A program made the translations under genes and the position numbers. DNA of 64,000 bases from Mycogone perniciosa (Eukaryota; Ascomycota; Sordariomycetes; Hypocreales; Hypocreaceae): the NCBI GenBank assembly GCA_025331125.1, contig JAOALB010000134.1, positions 87,885-151,884 on the forward strand, in the 5' to 3' direction. Every line of letters begins with the position of its first letter. Position 1 is the first letter of the stretch. Below are positions 52,365 to 63,925 of this stretch, in pieces. Below the pieces are notes generated by a model. That model was not told the origin of the DNA, did no database searches, and saw only the letters and a list, made by a program, of their open reading frames with translations.

Positions 52365-52403
52365 AATGCTCCTTCATAATTACTGCTGATCTGTGATTGA
52401 TAG
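52365..52403 (+). repeat. Relic of a Copia LTR 3' end
   Basis: TGATCTGTGATTGATAG is identical to the end of the Copia 3' LTR at 48,132-48,148, and the preceding TCATAATTACTG resembles its CTCATACTG. The rest of the LTR is absent. Confidence 0.5.
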
Positions 52404-52610
52404 GAGGCGTTCGACGCATAACACCGCCACGGAAAGATTATCGAAATGAATTTATGCCTCAGATCCTCTAGAATAGCTTACCCGTAGGCTTGAGACCGGG
52501 GGGTGGGGGGGAAGTCGACTAATAAGGCTGGGGGCCTTAAGTGATAGGTAAAAACCCTTTTACATCAGATCGAGTGAGCCACTCATATAAAATGGGTGGT
52601 CGGCTAAGTA

Positions 52611-52633
52611 CATTTTCGATTTTTGCGAAAATG
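52611..52633. repeat. Short perfect hairpin
   Basis: CATTTTCG, seven-base loop ATTTTTG, CGAAAATG. It may be part of a decayed transposon end; no function is assigned. Confidence 0.4.
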
Positions 52634-52790
52634 ATCGATTTGGATTTTTGTCCTATACACTAACAACTCCCTCTATGGAGCCCCATATAAACCTGTTCCT
52701 GGCCCGGGTATTGAGGTGGCTCAGAGATTTTGTGGCCAACTACTCCGTAAAGGACTTCGTCTTTTAGTTGGTTTCTGTAGGACCCATCAA

Positions 52791-53070
52791 CGAGTAGTTA
52801 GGTGGGTGACCACCAGCGAACACCATTTTTTTTCGCTGTTAGATGGTAGTGCGGATATCATGTGAGCTTAGAGACTAACCACCACATACGACCATATCTA
52901 TTGGAATGTACGGGATCCCGTCCGCTCCCCCATAGACAAGCCACTAACCGGCAGATTAGTAGTCAGGTGGGTGACCACTGGCGAACACCGGCTGTTGTAT
53001 GTCTTTTTTGATGTTTTTTTTGTTTGCTGTTTTATAATAACGCGGATATTATATAAGCTGAGAGACAAAC
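52791..53070 (+). repeat. Pair of diverged direct repeats, second copy RIP-like
   Basis: AGGTGGGTGACCAC..GCGAACACC occurs at 52,800-52,823 and 52,964-52,989. In each it is followed by a T-rich stretch, GCTGTT, and a GCGGATAT.AT..AGCT.AGAGAC block. The second copy differs mostly by C-to-T and G-to-A and leads into AT-rich DNA up to about 53,270. Probably remnants of an unidentified mobile element. Confidence 0.55.
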
Positions 53071-53639
53071 TATTATACTTGGTGGGTTAACTATATAAGC
53101 CAAGCCGATAAACTGTAAGGCAGGTATATAATAACTTATAATTTATACTAATAAACTCTTTTCATCTTAAAGTATTATATACATTTTCCGTTTAATTATT
53201 AATCTAGTAGTAGTATTGTAAAGCTAGATTAAAGTCAAGATAAATAGTTATATATTGGTGTAAGTTTTCGTGCCTGCCTGTCTAGCAGACAGTCGGCCCG
53301 GCATACATAGTCACCCCGCTAAGTACTTCGTATTGCATAAGATAAATATATATAACCATATTTAAACTACTCCACATTGGGCTTACCCTTCTCCTTACGA
53401 GTATACGGAGTATGGCTGGAGGGATTCTCGTATTTTTAAAGTGGTGACTTGCTTCGTATAAGACTCAGGCATGTAATGCATAGTGTGGATTCACTTGGGC
53501 CCCCTCCTTGAGGTCGTCTTAAATGCCGTCTCTGCCATAGAGTTTACTGTAGATTCTATTCTTTTATTTATATTTGAGTCCATTCCCCTACACCCACTGA
53601 CATCTGCTGTCAAATACGTCTTTGGTCTGGCTCTTCTAT

Positions 53640-55293
53640 ATGATGACACAGCTTATTCCCCACGGCATTGTAGCCCTAGTAGGCTTCCTCCTATATGCCC
53701 TGTTCTTCCGCAAACCCAAGAAAAACCTCCCTCCTGGCCCCAAGGGTCTGCCTCTCGTCGGCAATGTCTTCGACATGCCCGCTGAAGGCACCCCTGAGTA
53801 CCTGCATTGGCTCAAGTTCAAGGACATCTATGGGCCGCTTAGTTCCGTCACTGTCCTGGGGCAGACTATAATCCTCATCCACGGCCGTCAAGAGGCGCAG
53901 GAAATTCTAGAAAAGACTTCGCTGAAGACGGGCGGCCGCCCTGTGATACACTTTTCTAATTTCTGTGGCTTCGGCAAATTTCTAACCTCGCGCCATCTAA
54001 GCCCAGAGCTTAATGTGATGCGCAAGTTCATTCACCAGGCTCTTGGTACCACGACCTTGGCTGCGAAATATGCGGAGCTGCAAGAGCAGGAGGCGCTCCG
54101 GCTTCTATTGCGCACCCTGCGGGAGCCAACTAGAATCGTCAACCACTTTCAGACGTATGATCCTTCTCAGACGTGTTCCTTCTAGACAAGAAAAACACTG
54201 ACCTGGTCTCCACAGTGAAGCCGCAGCCATCGTCCTTAAGCTTGTATACGACTACACCGTTGAGCCAAATAAGCCGGACCCTCTCGTCAACCTAATTGAC
54301 CACATGATGGCATACTTCTCCCGCGCTGCTGTCCCACTTGGCTTTCTGATGGAATTTATCCCGGCCGTTCGATACCTCCCGGACAGCCTCCCTGGTATGG
54401 GGTTTAAAACTGCTGCTAAGGATTGCCACAACGTGTTAATGGGCGTCATCGACAAGCCCTACGAATTTGCTCGCAGGCAGATGGCTACTGGCAATGGTAC
54501 GGAATCGGTCATCGCCAAGTCACTGGGAGATCATCCGGGGGCATGGAGCGACGACCGCATCGAGTTACTCAAGTGGACTGCGGGGGCCATGTATGGCGGT
54601 GGCTCAGACACGACAGTCTCATCAATGACCAGCTTTATCCTTGCCATGACACTGTTCCCTGAAATTCAGCGTAAAGCCCAGACTGAGATCGACACTGTCA
54701 CAGGTGGCACCCGTCTACCACAGCTCGGAGACCGCGAGCAAATGCCATACGTTAATGCAATTGTCTCTGAAGCTTTACGTTGGCTGCCTGTTCTACCGCT
54801 ATGCGTCCCACACACCATTTCAGAAGATATAACCTACAATGGCTACGACCTCCCCAAGGGTGCCATTATTATCCCATCAATCTATTGGCTCAATCACAAC
54901 CCGGATGTCTATGCTGAGCCTGACGCCTTCGCGCCGGAGCGCTTCCTCTCACCTCGCAACGAGCCCGACCCACGGCCTGCTGTATTCGGCTTCGGACGAA
55001 GGATTTGCCCAGGGCGGTATCTCGCAGACTCGAGCTTATTCTTGACAATTGCCAACATTCTGGCGGTGTTCAGTATCGGCAAGGCTGTCGATGAGCAGGG
55101 GCGACAAATCGAGCCAAAGGTCGAGCCTCTGCCGGGGCTCATTTTGAAGCTTAACAAGTTCCCGTACCAGATTGCACCGAGGAGTGAGAAGCACGAGGAG
55201 TTTATTCGGCACCTTGAGCGGGAGCATACATGGCATGTGGGCGATTCGAGCTTGCTGGGGGAGCTCCCACCACTGAATGAAATTAAGATATAG
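53640..55293 (+). CDS. Cytochrome P450 monooxygenase, 530 aa, one intron
   Basis: Exons are 53,640-54,154 and 54,216-55,293; the join restores ...NHFQTEAAAIVLK. An ER signal anchor covers residues 4-23, followed by the proline hinge PPGPKGLPLVGN. The I-helix oxygen-activation motif is GGGSDTT (299-305), the ExxR motif EALR (357-360), PERF is at 412-415, and the heme loop FGFGRRICPG (429-438) contains the cysteine ligand C436. All essential residues are present and the length is normal, so the enzyme should be active with a P450 reductase. The overall pattern resembles fungal P450s annotated as O-methylsterigmatocystin-oxidoreductase-like (OrdA-like), but that label covers many unrelated substrates. 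No synthase or other tailoring gene is visible nearby, so substrate and pathway are unknown. Either of two adjacent ATGs (53,640 and 53,643) could start it. Confidence 0.92.
54155..54215 (+). other. Spliceosomal intron of the P450 gene
   Basis: 61 bp, GTATGA...CACAG, with a CTGAC branch-point-like motif about 15-20 bases before the acceptor. It carries an in-frame stop, and removing it joins the two P450 exons in frame. Confidence 0.9.
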
Positions 55294-56457
55294 GTTGGGT
55301 GTTGTAGCAAGGGATCGATGGCAAGATCTGCCACAGATCCACAATGCTGCATCGGATCCAAGGGGGTGTGCATTGGTCTTGGCCATTCGGAGCTTCTTGC
55401 TGCGATGATCATACATATTACGCAAGGAGGAAAATGCTTGCTTTTGGTACTCTGGGAGGGAGAATGGATAGCTAGTCGGCGATAGACGGATGAAGGCGCC
55501 TGACCGATTTTGAATCACGTGACGTACCCGCAACAAGGCCTCTGGCGATTTTCATGGCAGCGATTATTAATGACCATTGCCTCTCGTAAATCATCACCCT
55601 CATGTTTATAACAAAAGTATTGCTATTCGGTCAGTAAGCCTTCTATTTTTAGACTAGCTTCGCGCTATCCATGAGGCCCCGCCAAAATAGAGTGTGAACT
55701 ATGGGTCCTTGGGTGCTGTTTAGGTCATTTATCTACGCATACTCGTATAGTGTGGACTCACTCCGTACATTTTGGTGGTTTTGTTGGTCTGACACATGCA
55801 TATCGTGTTAGTGGCTCGTTCTTAATGTGGGGTGGTCTGTGTCCTGCCTGTCGCCTCAAGTAAGCCTGTACTCGTATAAAATCTAAGCCGCGCGTAGAGG
55901 AGCACAATAAGTAGACGCCTTCTTGGTTACAGGCAGGAGTGTAGCGCTATGCGGCTGTTGTTTTAAAAAAAATCGTTCTCGCTGATAATTATGCTTTTGA
56001 CGACAGAATAGGTCATTTTTAACAAAAAACACCGGAATAAACCTCGGAAAACGCTATATTTTAGCAACATTATCACTCGAAAAGCGCAACCATAGGCTAT
56101 CCACATCACGATTTACCAAACGTTCCGTCTTCCAGATGCTTATAGTTTCCTCGACTTTTCAGGAGTTGCATAAAATATAAGTGGTCTATTTGGCTTTTTT
56201 GGAGAAATCAAGGCCATAATATTCTTCGTAGGCACAATATCCCTTCAAATGCATTGAAACAGCCTAACCCAACCAGGAACACCCAGCCAAAAGGAGCCCT
56301 TTGTACTCCGTAAAGCCGACCTAAATGCCATAGAGGCTTTCTATCTAAGGGATCTGAAGTATAAAGACACCGTTGGTTAAGTTTGCGGATGGACCCTGGC
56401 ATTAACGCTGACGCGCCTGGTTACTTGGCTAATATACAGCTAATGCCTATATCACAG
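55294..56457. other. Intergenic region downstream of the P450, no gene seen
   Basis: Holds the P450 3' UTR. A TACTCCGTA motif lies at 56,304-56,312 and a near match at 55,760. A 64-codon minus-strand frame at 56,208-56,402 has no support. Confidence 0.5.
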
Positions 56458-56573
56458 TGTCAAAACCCAATCCTCTTATAGCCGCATAAAGGGTCCAGGG
56501 CGATACGTACCCCGGAAAAACGACGGAACGACCGACCAATCCGGAAGGATCACTCGGATCACTGTAAGCTAAG
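56458..56573 (+). repeat. Truncated Gypsy-2-type LTR (U3 end only)
   Basis: Starts TGTCAAAACCCAATCC, then CTCTTATAGCCGCATAAAGG as in the Gypsy-2 LTR, and stops after ACTGTAAGCT where the oppositely oriented Gypsy-4 LTR begins. Confidence 0.75.
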
Positions 56574-56974
56574 TGTGACGATCCGGGCGATTCTCAACAG
56601 TCAAACCCGAGGTTCGCAGGGTTTATATTGTCAGAGAGGTCAGGGATAAATACTAAGCAGGGTAATATAGTCACTATTCTATAAAACGGGTGGTTTAGGT
56701 GAATAATTATATTAACGATTGTCTAAGTAACTATACTAAATGATCGTGATTTATCTAGTCTTATATATAAAGGAGATATATAGTGAATATACTTGGATTA
56801 TATATAGATTACAGTTGTATTGGATCACCTTGGCTTACGTTCCATAATCCTAGTGATCTGTAGTTTACAGTAATCTGAGTGATCTTTCCTGATTGGATAG
56901 TTATTCCGTTGTTTTTCCGGGGTATATACCGCCTTAAACCCTTTATGCGGCTATAAGAGGGTCGGGTCGTAACA
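56574..56974 (-). repeat. 3' LTR of Gypsy-4
   Basis: 401 bp, TGTGACGATCCGGG to GGGTCGTAACA, one of the best preserved LTRs here and the same length class as the Gypsy-2 LTR, in opposite orientation. Confidence 0.85.
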
Positions 56975-57432
56975 CAATATCCCCTTCCCGGTAGTTTTAT
57001 CCCTAAGACTTTGCCTATCCCGCATAAATACTATACCTCCCTTTATAAGTATAGCGTTCTTTTTTCTTTTTCCTTTTTATATATGCGGTATTAACAATAT
57101 AGGTTGTATTGAAAAGGCTTATTCTTTAAAGACCCTTTAGCGTTTAGCTTTCGCGTCTTTTATTAAAAAACTAGGTTTTAAAACTATACTTTATTTATAT
57201 TATTATTCCTATAGTTATACTTATAAAATAATAGATAGGGTATTTCAATATTAAAAGTATATTTAACGGGGGCGCTTTTATAATAGTTTTAGGGTGCTGG
57301 TAAATACCTGTAAGTGTTTTTATCTTCTTTATTATTTTTCTTCCTTTTTTAATTTATTTAGTGTTTTAAATTACTTTAAAGTATAAGCGACTGAAAGCGT
57401 AAGAATAAGAGGCAGAGCTTAAGTTAGTAGAA

Positions 57433-57627
57433 TTGTATTGCAAATTTTCCAAGGCTTTAGCGCGACTAACTCGCCTTTATACCCAGCGCAAGGCATTAAT
57501 AACGAAAAGGGCGAAGATAGTGAATCTTAGGTTAAAAAGTATAGACGAGCTAGATAAAGCTGAATGTTATAAAGTAGAGGCTGCTATCGACATGCATTCT
57601 TTTAGGGCTGCTAATATAATTGACTAG
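57433..57627 (+). CDS. Antisense small ORF of Gypsy-4, homologous to the one at 34,728-34,961
   Basis: The frame lies on the strand opposite pol and directly after its 3' end. Residues match the Gypsy-2 frame through KFSKALARLTRLYTQRKAL, INLRL-like and LDKAE..., and AAIDMHSFRAANIID. It opens without an ATG (TTG at 57,433), and the frame upstream contains two TAA codons where CAA is likely, so this copy is RIP-damaged at its N-terminus. Product function unknown; coiled coil likely. Confidence 0.4.
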   Translation: MYCKFSKALARLTRLYTQRKALITKRAKIVNLRLKSIDELDKAECYKVEAAIDMHSFRAANIID

Positions 57628-60600
57628 ACTGCTTTTAGGCCGCTTAATTTGTTGTTGGTAGGCTAAGATTTCGGTAGAATTGTTGCAGAGTTGTCTGGGA
57701 GTATTTAAAGTGTTCCCTAGGTTCCCAGGAGTTATATTCCTCTCTATAGTTTTTTTATTTTATTAAATACTGGCGTTTATTGTCTTTTATTTTTATAGCT
57801 CTAATTTCCTTAACTTTATATTCTTCTTTAATTAATAGGATTTTAATTAAATCTATAATTAATTTATTTTCTAATTTATTTTATAATATTTTTTTAAGTA
57901 GTAAAATATAAAATACTAGGTAAATCCGGATACTGTCTAGTAGTATAAGTTTATAAGTGACTTTTAAAATAACTTTCTTTACCGGGTAAAGTTTAAGTTT
58001 CTTAAAATTTAATTTATTGCTTAGTTGCATTATTTTAACATTTGCAGTCTTTTTTCCTAGTAAATAACAGTATAAGTAAACTATATCTCCCTCTTTAAAA
58101 ATTAATCCCTTTAATTTATACTTATTAATATACTTTTTTATTTTTTCTTATATAAAGTAAAGGTATACTTATATTTCTTTATATAACTGCTTTATATTTT
58201 TAGCTTTAATTTATACTTTATCGATATATAGGCCTTTCTTTAGCGCTTTATATATATTTAGTATAAAGCTATAGTTAGCGTATATAAGGCTAAATCCAGT
58301 TAACTCTAAAATGTTACTATTATAGGATATTTATATAATTAATAACTTCTTTACTTAATTATTTTAATTAAAGTTAATATAACTTCTTAAATAAGCTTTA
58401 ATAACTTAATTAATATATTTTATTTATCTATTTATCTATAAATAATATACAGTATTAAGCTTATAGTTTATATTTAATTAACTTATAAGTATTTACTAGA
58501 ATTTAAATGTAAAGGTTAATCTTTAATTAGAAATAATCTTAGTTAAAATTATATAATTAACTGCAATAAATCGCAAAAATATATAAGCTAGTATTTCTAT
58601 ATTATTACTTTTTTATATAAAAAAAAGTAAAAGTATTTAATAAATTAATCTATAATTATTAAAATATTATTATATTTAATTTTCGATTTTAGTTTAATAG
58701 ATAGTAGTAGTTTAATAATAAAGTTTAATAAAATTAACTCCTATAGTTATTCCAGTACTAGTAAAGGTTAAAGTTTACTGTATAGTTTATATTTTAAAGT
58801 TTTAACTATTTTATAAGTTATATAGCAAGAAATAATATCTTATATTACTTTCTTAAATCTTTAAAACTCAAGATACCTTTAAACCTATTTACAGGTCTTG
58901 CAAATACCTTTATATCTATATACTAGGTATTAAGAAACTTCTATAACTATATTCTTTTAAAGTTTATTTAAGATTTAGATTTTTTTATTTTATTATTAAA
59001 TTCCTTTATTATTAAACTCTATATCTTTTAAAAATCTATTATTATCCTAGGTAGCGTAATACTCTTTAATGCATTAAAGTATAGTATTATTATTAAATAC
59101 TTTATATATAGCTTAAAGTACTATTTATTAGTAGTGTCCTTTAAGGGTTTATTTTAAGATCTGCCTAATATATTTAATTTTTCCTTGGTTATAGTTAGCT
59201 TGTCTGCTAAGTGCGTTTATTTATCTGTTTTTAGATCTTTTTTAGTAGATTAAGATATAGTTGAATTTTAAGAGGTATTCCATATAGCAGATCTGCCTTC
59301 CAGAGAGTTATTATACTATCGCGAAGTATACAATATTCTTATAGTCAGTATATACTTTAACTTTATATATTCCTTTTAGTAAATAGTATTGCTATTCTTT
59401 AAATGCAAGAATAATAGCGAGGAATTCTTTATTATATATTAGATAGTTTAATTCTGCGCTATATAGTATTTAAAAATAAAAGGTAATAGGGTATAGCTTA
59501 CTGTTTTTATCTTTTTAACTAAGCTAAGCTCCTACAGTAAAGTTAAAAGCGTCCGTTTTAACTTCTATTTCTTTAAATAGGTTAAATATAATAAATATAG
59601 GTTCTTTTAAAATAAGCTGCTTAAGTTTATTAAAGGCTTCCTATATATTTAGTGCCTATAGAAACTTTTAATCTTTTTTAGTAAGTTTATAGAGAGTCTA
59701 TACAATACTTCTATAGCCTTTAATAAATTGTTAATAGTAGTTAGCGAGTTTTAACAAGCTTTAGACTTCTTTAACTATTATAAGTATAAGCCAGTCTTTT
59801 ACTGCTTATACTTTTAATAGATTTATGCAGATTTCTTTAAAGGTAATAATATACTTTAAGAAAGTAACTTTTTATATATAGAATTTGCATTTTTCTAGTT
59901 TTATAAATAGTTTAGTATTTTATAGTGTTTATAATACTTTATAGATATATACCTTATATTCTTTAAAAGTATCTGAGAAGATTAAGATATTATTTAAGTA
60001 AATAACTATAAAGATATCGAGGTATTCCTTTAATATATTATTAATTATTTTTTTGAATATTATAGGGGTATTAGTAAGACTGAAAAGTATAATTAAGTAT
60101 TTAAATAAGCTGTATTTAATTTAAAACGTGGTTATTTATTTATATCCTTCTTTAATTCGGATAAGGTTATAAGCGCCTTTAAAATCTAGCGCTATAAACT
60201 ACTTTTTCTTATATAGTCTATCCTATAATTCTATAATTAATAATAATAAAGTTTTATTTTTAATAATAGCTTTATTAAACTATCAGTAATTTATAATTAA
60301 CTATAGTTTACCTCTTTTCTTTAATATAAATATAATAAAATAGCCTATTTCCAATAAAAAGGGTTAAATATATCTTTTAGTTAATATATTGTTTAGATAA
60401 TTATATAGGCTTTTAAGCTCCTTTTTATTTAGATTATAAATTTTATAGAAGGTAATACTTATATTCTCTTTAAGCTTAATTATATAGTCCTATTAACTAT
60501 ATTCCAGTAGCTTTATATTAAGTGTTTCCTTAAACAGTTTATTATACTTCTAGTATTCTTTAAAGATATTTTATAGTTATTTTAATAATACTACTACTTT

Positions 60601-63600
60601 AAGACTTTTTATTTTAAGCATTTTATTAATATTATTAAATGCTTTCTATAAAAAGGCAATTATTTTTTAAATTTATTTATCCTTCCCTTTACTTTACTTA
60701 AATTTTATTTTTAAGTAAACTGTTTCCATAATTAAATTAAAGGTAACTTTTTTAATTCCTTTCTTTAATATATTTAAGGGTTCTATATAAGATTTCTGCC
60801 TTACAGTTAAAGCCTTTTTAATAGTTTTAATCGCTAGGGAAGCTTTATTATTGCGCTAATAAAGCTGGCTGTTCTTTTAGTTAATATTAAGGTTATTGCA
60901 TTTCAATTAAAGATAACCGAGAATAATATTATACTTATTAATATTCGCTATATTGCAAGGGACTACTCCTTTACGTTTAGCGACTTTAAGTTTAAGATAA
61001 TCAGTCTTTCGCTTAACTTATCTATTATTATATATAAAGGCTCCTCCTTTTACTTAATAAAGTTAATATAGTTTAGTTTTCTCTTTTTAAAGTAACTGTA
61101 AGCGATTTACAGTTATAAGTGCAATAAAATTGCCTATTACTCCGCTATCCACTAATATATATAGCTAATATCCCTTAACTATTATCTTTAATTTAAAATA
61201 TAGTAAATCTTTATTATTAATTTTATTATTTAATATTTTAAAAGATATAATTTATTAATTATTACTTTATAGCCCTTTTATAGGTAATATTAATTATTTT
61301 TTAATTTTTTTCTTTTTATATAGATTTCATAATTAATTAAGGTTCCTTAAAGTAAATACTACCTTCTCCTATTATAAGCAGTTCCTTTATAAGTAACGAA
61401 ATTAAACTAGTTTCAATACAGCTCCTTTATAATCTAATTAATCTTTCTGTCTTCTAAAGTAGGTTTATACCCTATATACTTTTACATTCGCTACTTTTAA
61501 AGTTTTTCTTATAAGTGGATAGTGTATTTATCCTTTTAGCAGTGTATATAGTTTAGCGATAAATATAGGGTATTATTAGCTTATTAAGTATACTAATCCC
61601 TTAATTTATTTCGTTTATATATAATATACCCTAAACTATTACATTTTAAGTAACATTATTGGTTGCACTTAAACCTTCCATTATAGCGGAAATACTATTT
61701 TATTAATTTCTCCTAGCAGTAAATATAGCATCCTTTAAATTCACATCCTTTAAATCCTTATAGTTAACAATATTCTTTTAAAGTTTCAGTATCTAGTTTA
61801 ATAATAATAATTTTAAAGTTTTAATACTATATAGTTATAATCTATTCTTTAAAAGTACTATAACCCTATACCTATTCTATAAAGTAAAATAGAATTTTAA
61901 TTAAGAATATATTATACTTTACTTTTTCTTAAAAGTATATTATATACTTATATACAATATAAGTGATTTAAAATATAGTATAATGCTTTTTATAAATAAA
62001 GTTATTTACAGTATAGTCTCTTTATATATAAAAATATATAGGTTCTTCGCATATAGTTAAAGCAATTAAAATAGCTTTAATAGCTACTTTATCGTTAACT
62101 TTATTTTATATATAGAGCTGTTTATATAGGCGTAAGTTTATCCTATTTTACTGTATACCTATAATAACCCTTTTAATTAAGTTTAAGTAGTATTTATTTA
62201 GTTTACCTTTAAGGTTACTGTTTATAAGTAATATATTTTCTAGTTTTAAAGGTATAGTACTATATAGCAACAGTCTATATTATAAAGGGTCGTTTTTATC
62301 TTTATTATTAAAGTTACTGCTACTAGTTTATCCTTTATTATCTATAGTAATTTAGTTAAAATATCAGTAGTTAATTATAGTAATTATTTATTTATCCGGG
62401 ATACTATTATCCCTATTTAACTTTATATAGCTAAAGTCTAGGTTTTATTTTATTAAACTGTCTAGGTATAGTAAATACTTATTTATTCTATTTTCTTTAA
62501 AAATATCTTTAAAAGTTAAGGATTTAAGTTTTAACCAGTATCCTTTTTAATTTATTATAAATATCTTTTTAAGTTATTTTAAGTATTATCCGCTTCCGTC
62601 TTTACTAATTTTATAAATAAAGCAGTTATTATTATAGTATATAGTCTAGCTAAATAATATATAATTAATAGCTTTTAAAATTATATTAACCTTTTATTTA
62701 AATTTTAGCATAGGCTTTTAAGGTTTGTTAGTTTTTAGCTTTTATAGAGCTTTGCAGTCCTTTAAAATATATCCTGGTTTATTACAGTTATAACAGATAA
62801 CCTTTACCTTTCCTTTTTAAATAGCGTCTAAATCTATTTAACTAAGTCTCTTATTATTAAAGCTAGCGATATATTCTTATTGCTTTTTGCCTTAGTTCTT
62901 ATATCCTTAATACTTATAAACTTATCTAGATTACTATTATCCTTTCTTTACATTTAAATAAATTTTATAAAGTAAATTATTTGCGTCTATACATTTCTTA
63001 ATAAACTTAGTAATACCTTTATTATAAAAAAACTTATAAACTTCCTTTTTAACTTTTAGTTTAAATCTATTATAAAAGCATTTAATAAAAGTAAAGTTTC
63101 CCTATTTAACTTTAAAAGTATAGTTTTTAAAGTATATAATATAATTAAAGTATTTTCCTTTCTAGACTAAATTTATAAATTTATTTTCTGTAATATATTC
63201 TTTATTAATATCATTAAAGATATTCTTTAGTTTTTCTTTAAATCGATTATAGCTGGCGAATATAAGCTGTATTTACTTATCGGCTTTACTTTTATTATTA
63301 AAGAAATCCCTTTAAGTAAATTTAAACTACTTTAAGGCGTTTCCTTTAAATTATCTAGCAGCTAAAAGGACTTTACTAGTCTCTATATTAAAGCTAGTTA
63401 AAAAGTAGGTAAGATAATTGTATAGTTAAGTAAAAACAGTTAAAGTGCTATAGTATTTTTATTAAAGGGCTTAAAGGGTTATATCTTAAGCGACTCTTTT
63501 AAGTCCCTTAAAGGTCAGTTCCCTTTATAGTTCGGTATAAAGTTTAGAGTAAGTGGGGCTTAATTCTGTAAATTTATAATAGTTATTTACTATTAGTGAA

Positions 63601-63925
63601 TTATTTATTGAAGTCTAGCGTTTTCAGTAACTAGATATTAATAGTATTATTCCTATTCTGTATAATTGGCTTTTATTCGTTAAAAGGCTTCCTTTATGCG
63701 AATGTAAAGTTATTCCGTTTTATCGATTTTATCCTCGTCTTTACTTCCACTTATATTATTATCTCTATTATTGTCCTTCCCTTAACAAGGAGGTAGGATA
63801 AAGGGTAAAGTGTTAAAAGAGGATACTGCAGCAGATATACTTGCAGTATTACTTAAGATTTTGAATGGCCTTTTAAATAAAAGTCATTAATGTATAACAA
63901 TCCAGGCGATTCTTAATAGTCAAAC

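Larger units (their letters stand above)
50169..53639. other. Long intergenic region between the two divergent genes
   Basis: About 3.5 kb with no convincing gene. It should contain the promoters of the DUF7703-like gene (left) and of the P450 (right). It holds a duplicated segment at 50,670-50,945, a Copia LTR-end relic at 52,365-52,403, a hairpin at 52,611-52,633, a decayed repeat pair at 52,791-53,070, and five TACGGAGTA/TACTCCGTA motifs. Minus-strand 51,293-51,616 has a 107-codon frame with a weak ankyrin-like stretch (IEAHGITRRLLDRDVHVE); I do not call it. Confidence 0.5.
56574..63925 (-). mobile_element. Gypsy-4: minus-strand Gypsy, 5' LTR interrupted
   Basis: The 3' LTR is 56,574-56,974, followed by CAATATCCCCTTCCC (complement of the polypurine tract). 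The interior is colinear with Gypsy-3 and Gypsy-0. On the minus strand near 59,985-60,020 the RT box reads IVIYLNN. The 5' LTR starts at 63,893 but only 33 bases remain before another LTR begins at 63,926. RIP is strong in the interior but light in the 3' LTR. Confidence 0.85.

Noticed and set aside
53483..53785. 100-codon frame overlapping the P450 start
   Set aside because: It is out of frame with the P450 and its second half shadows the P450 N-terminus.
54909..55536. Two long minus-strand frames of 166-167 codons over the P450 3' half
   Set aside because: Antisense shadows of a well-supported coding exon, without family motifs.
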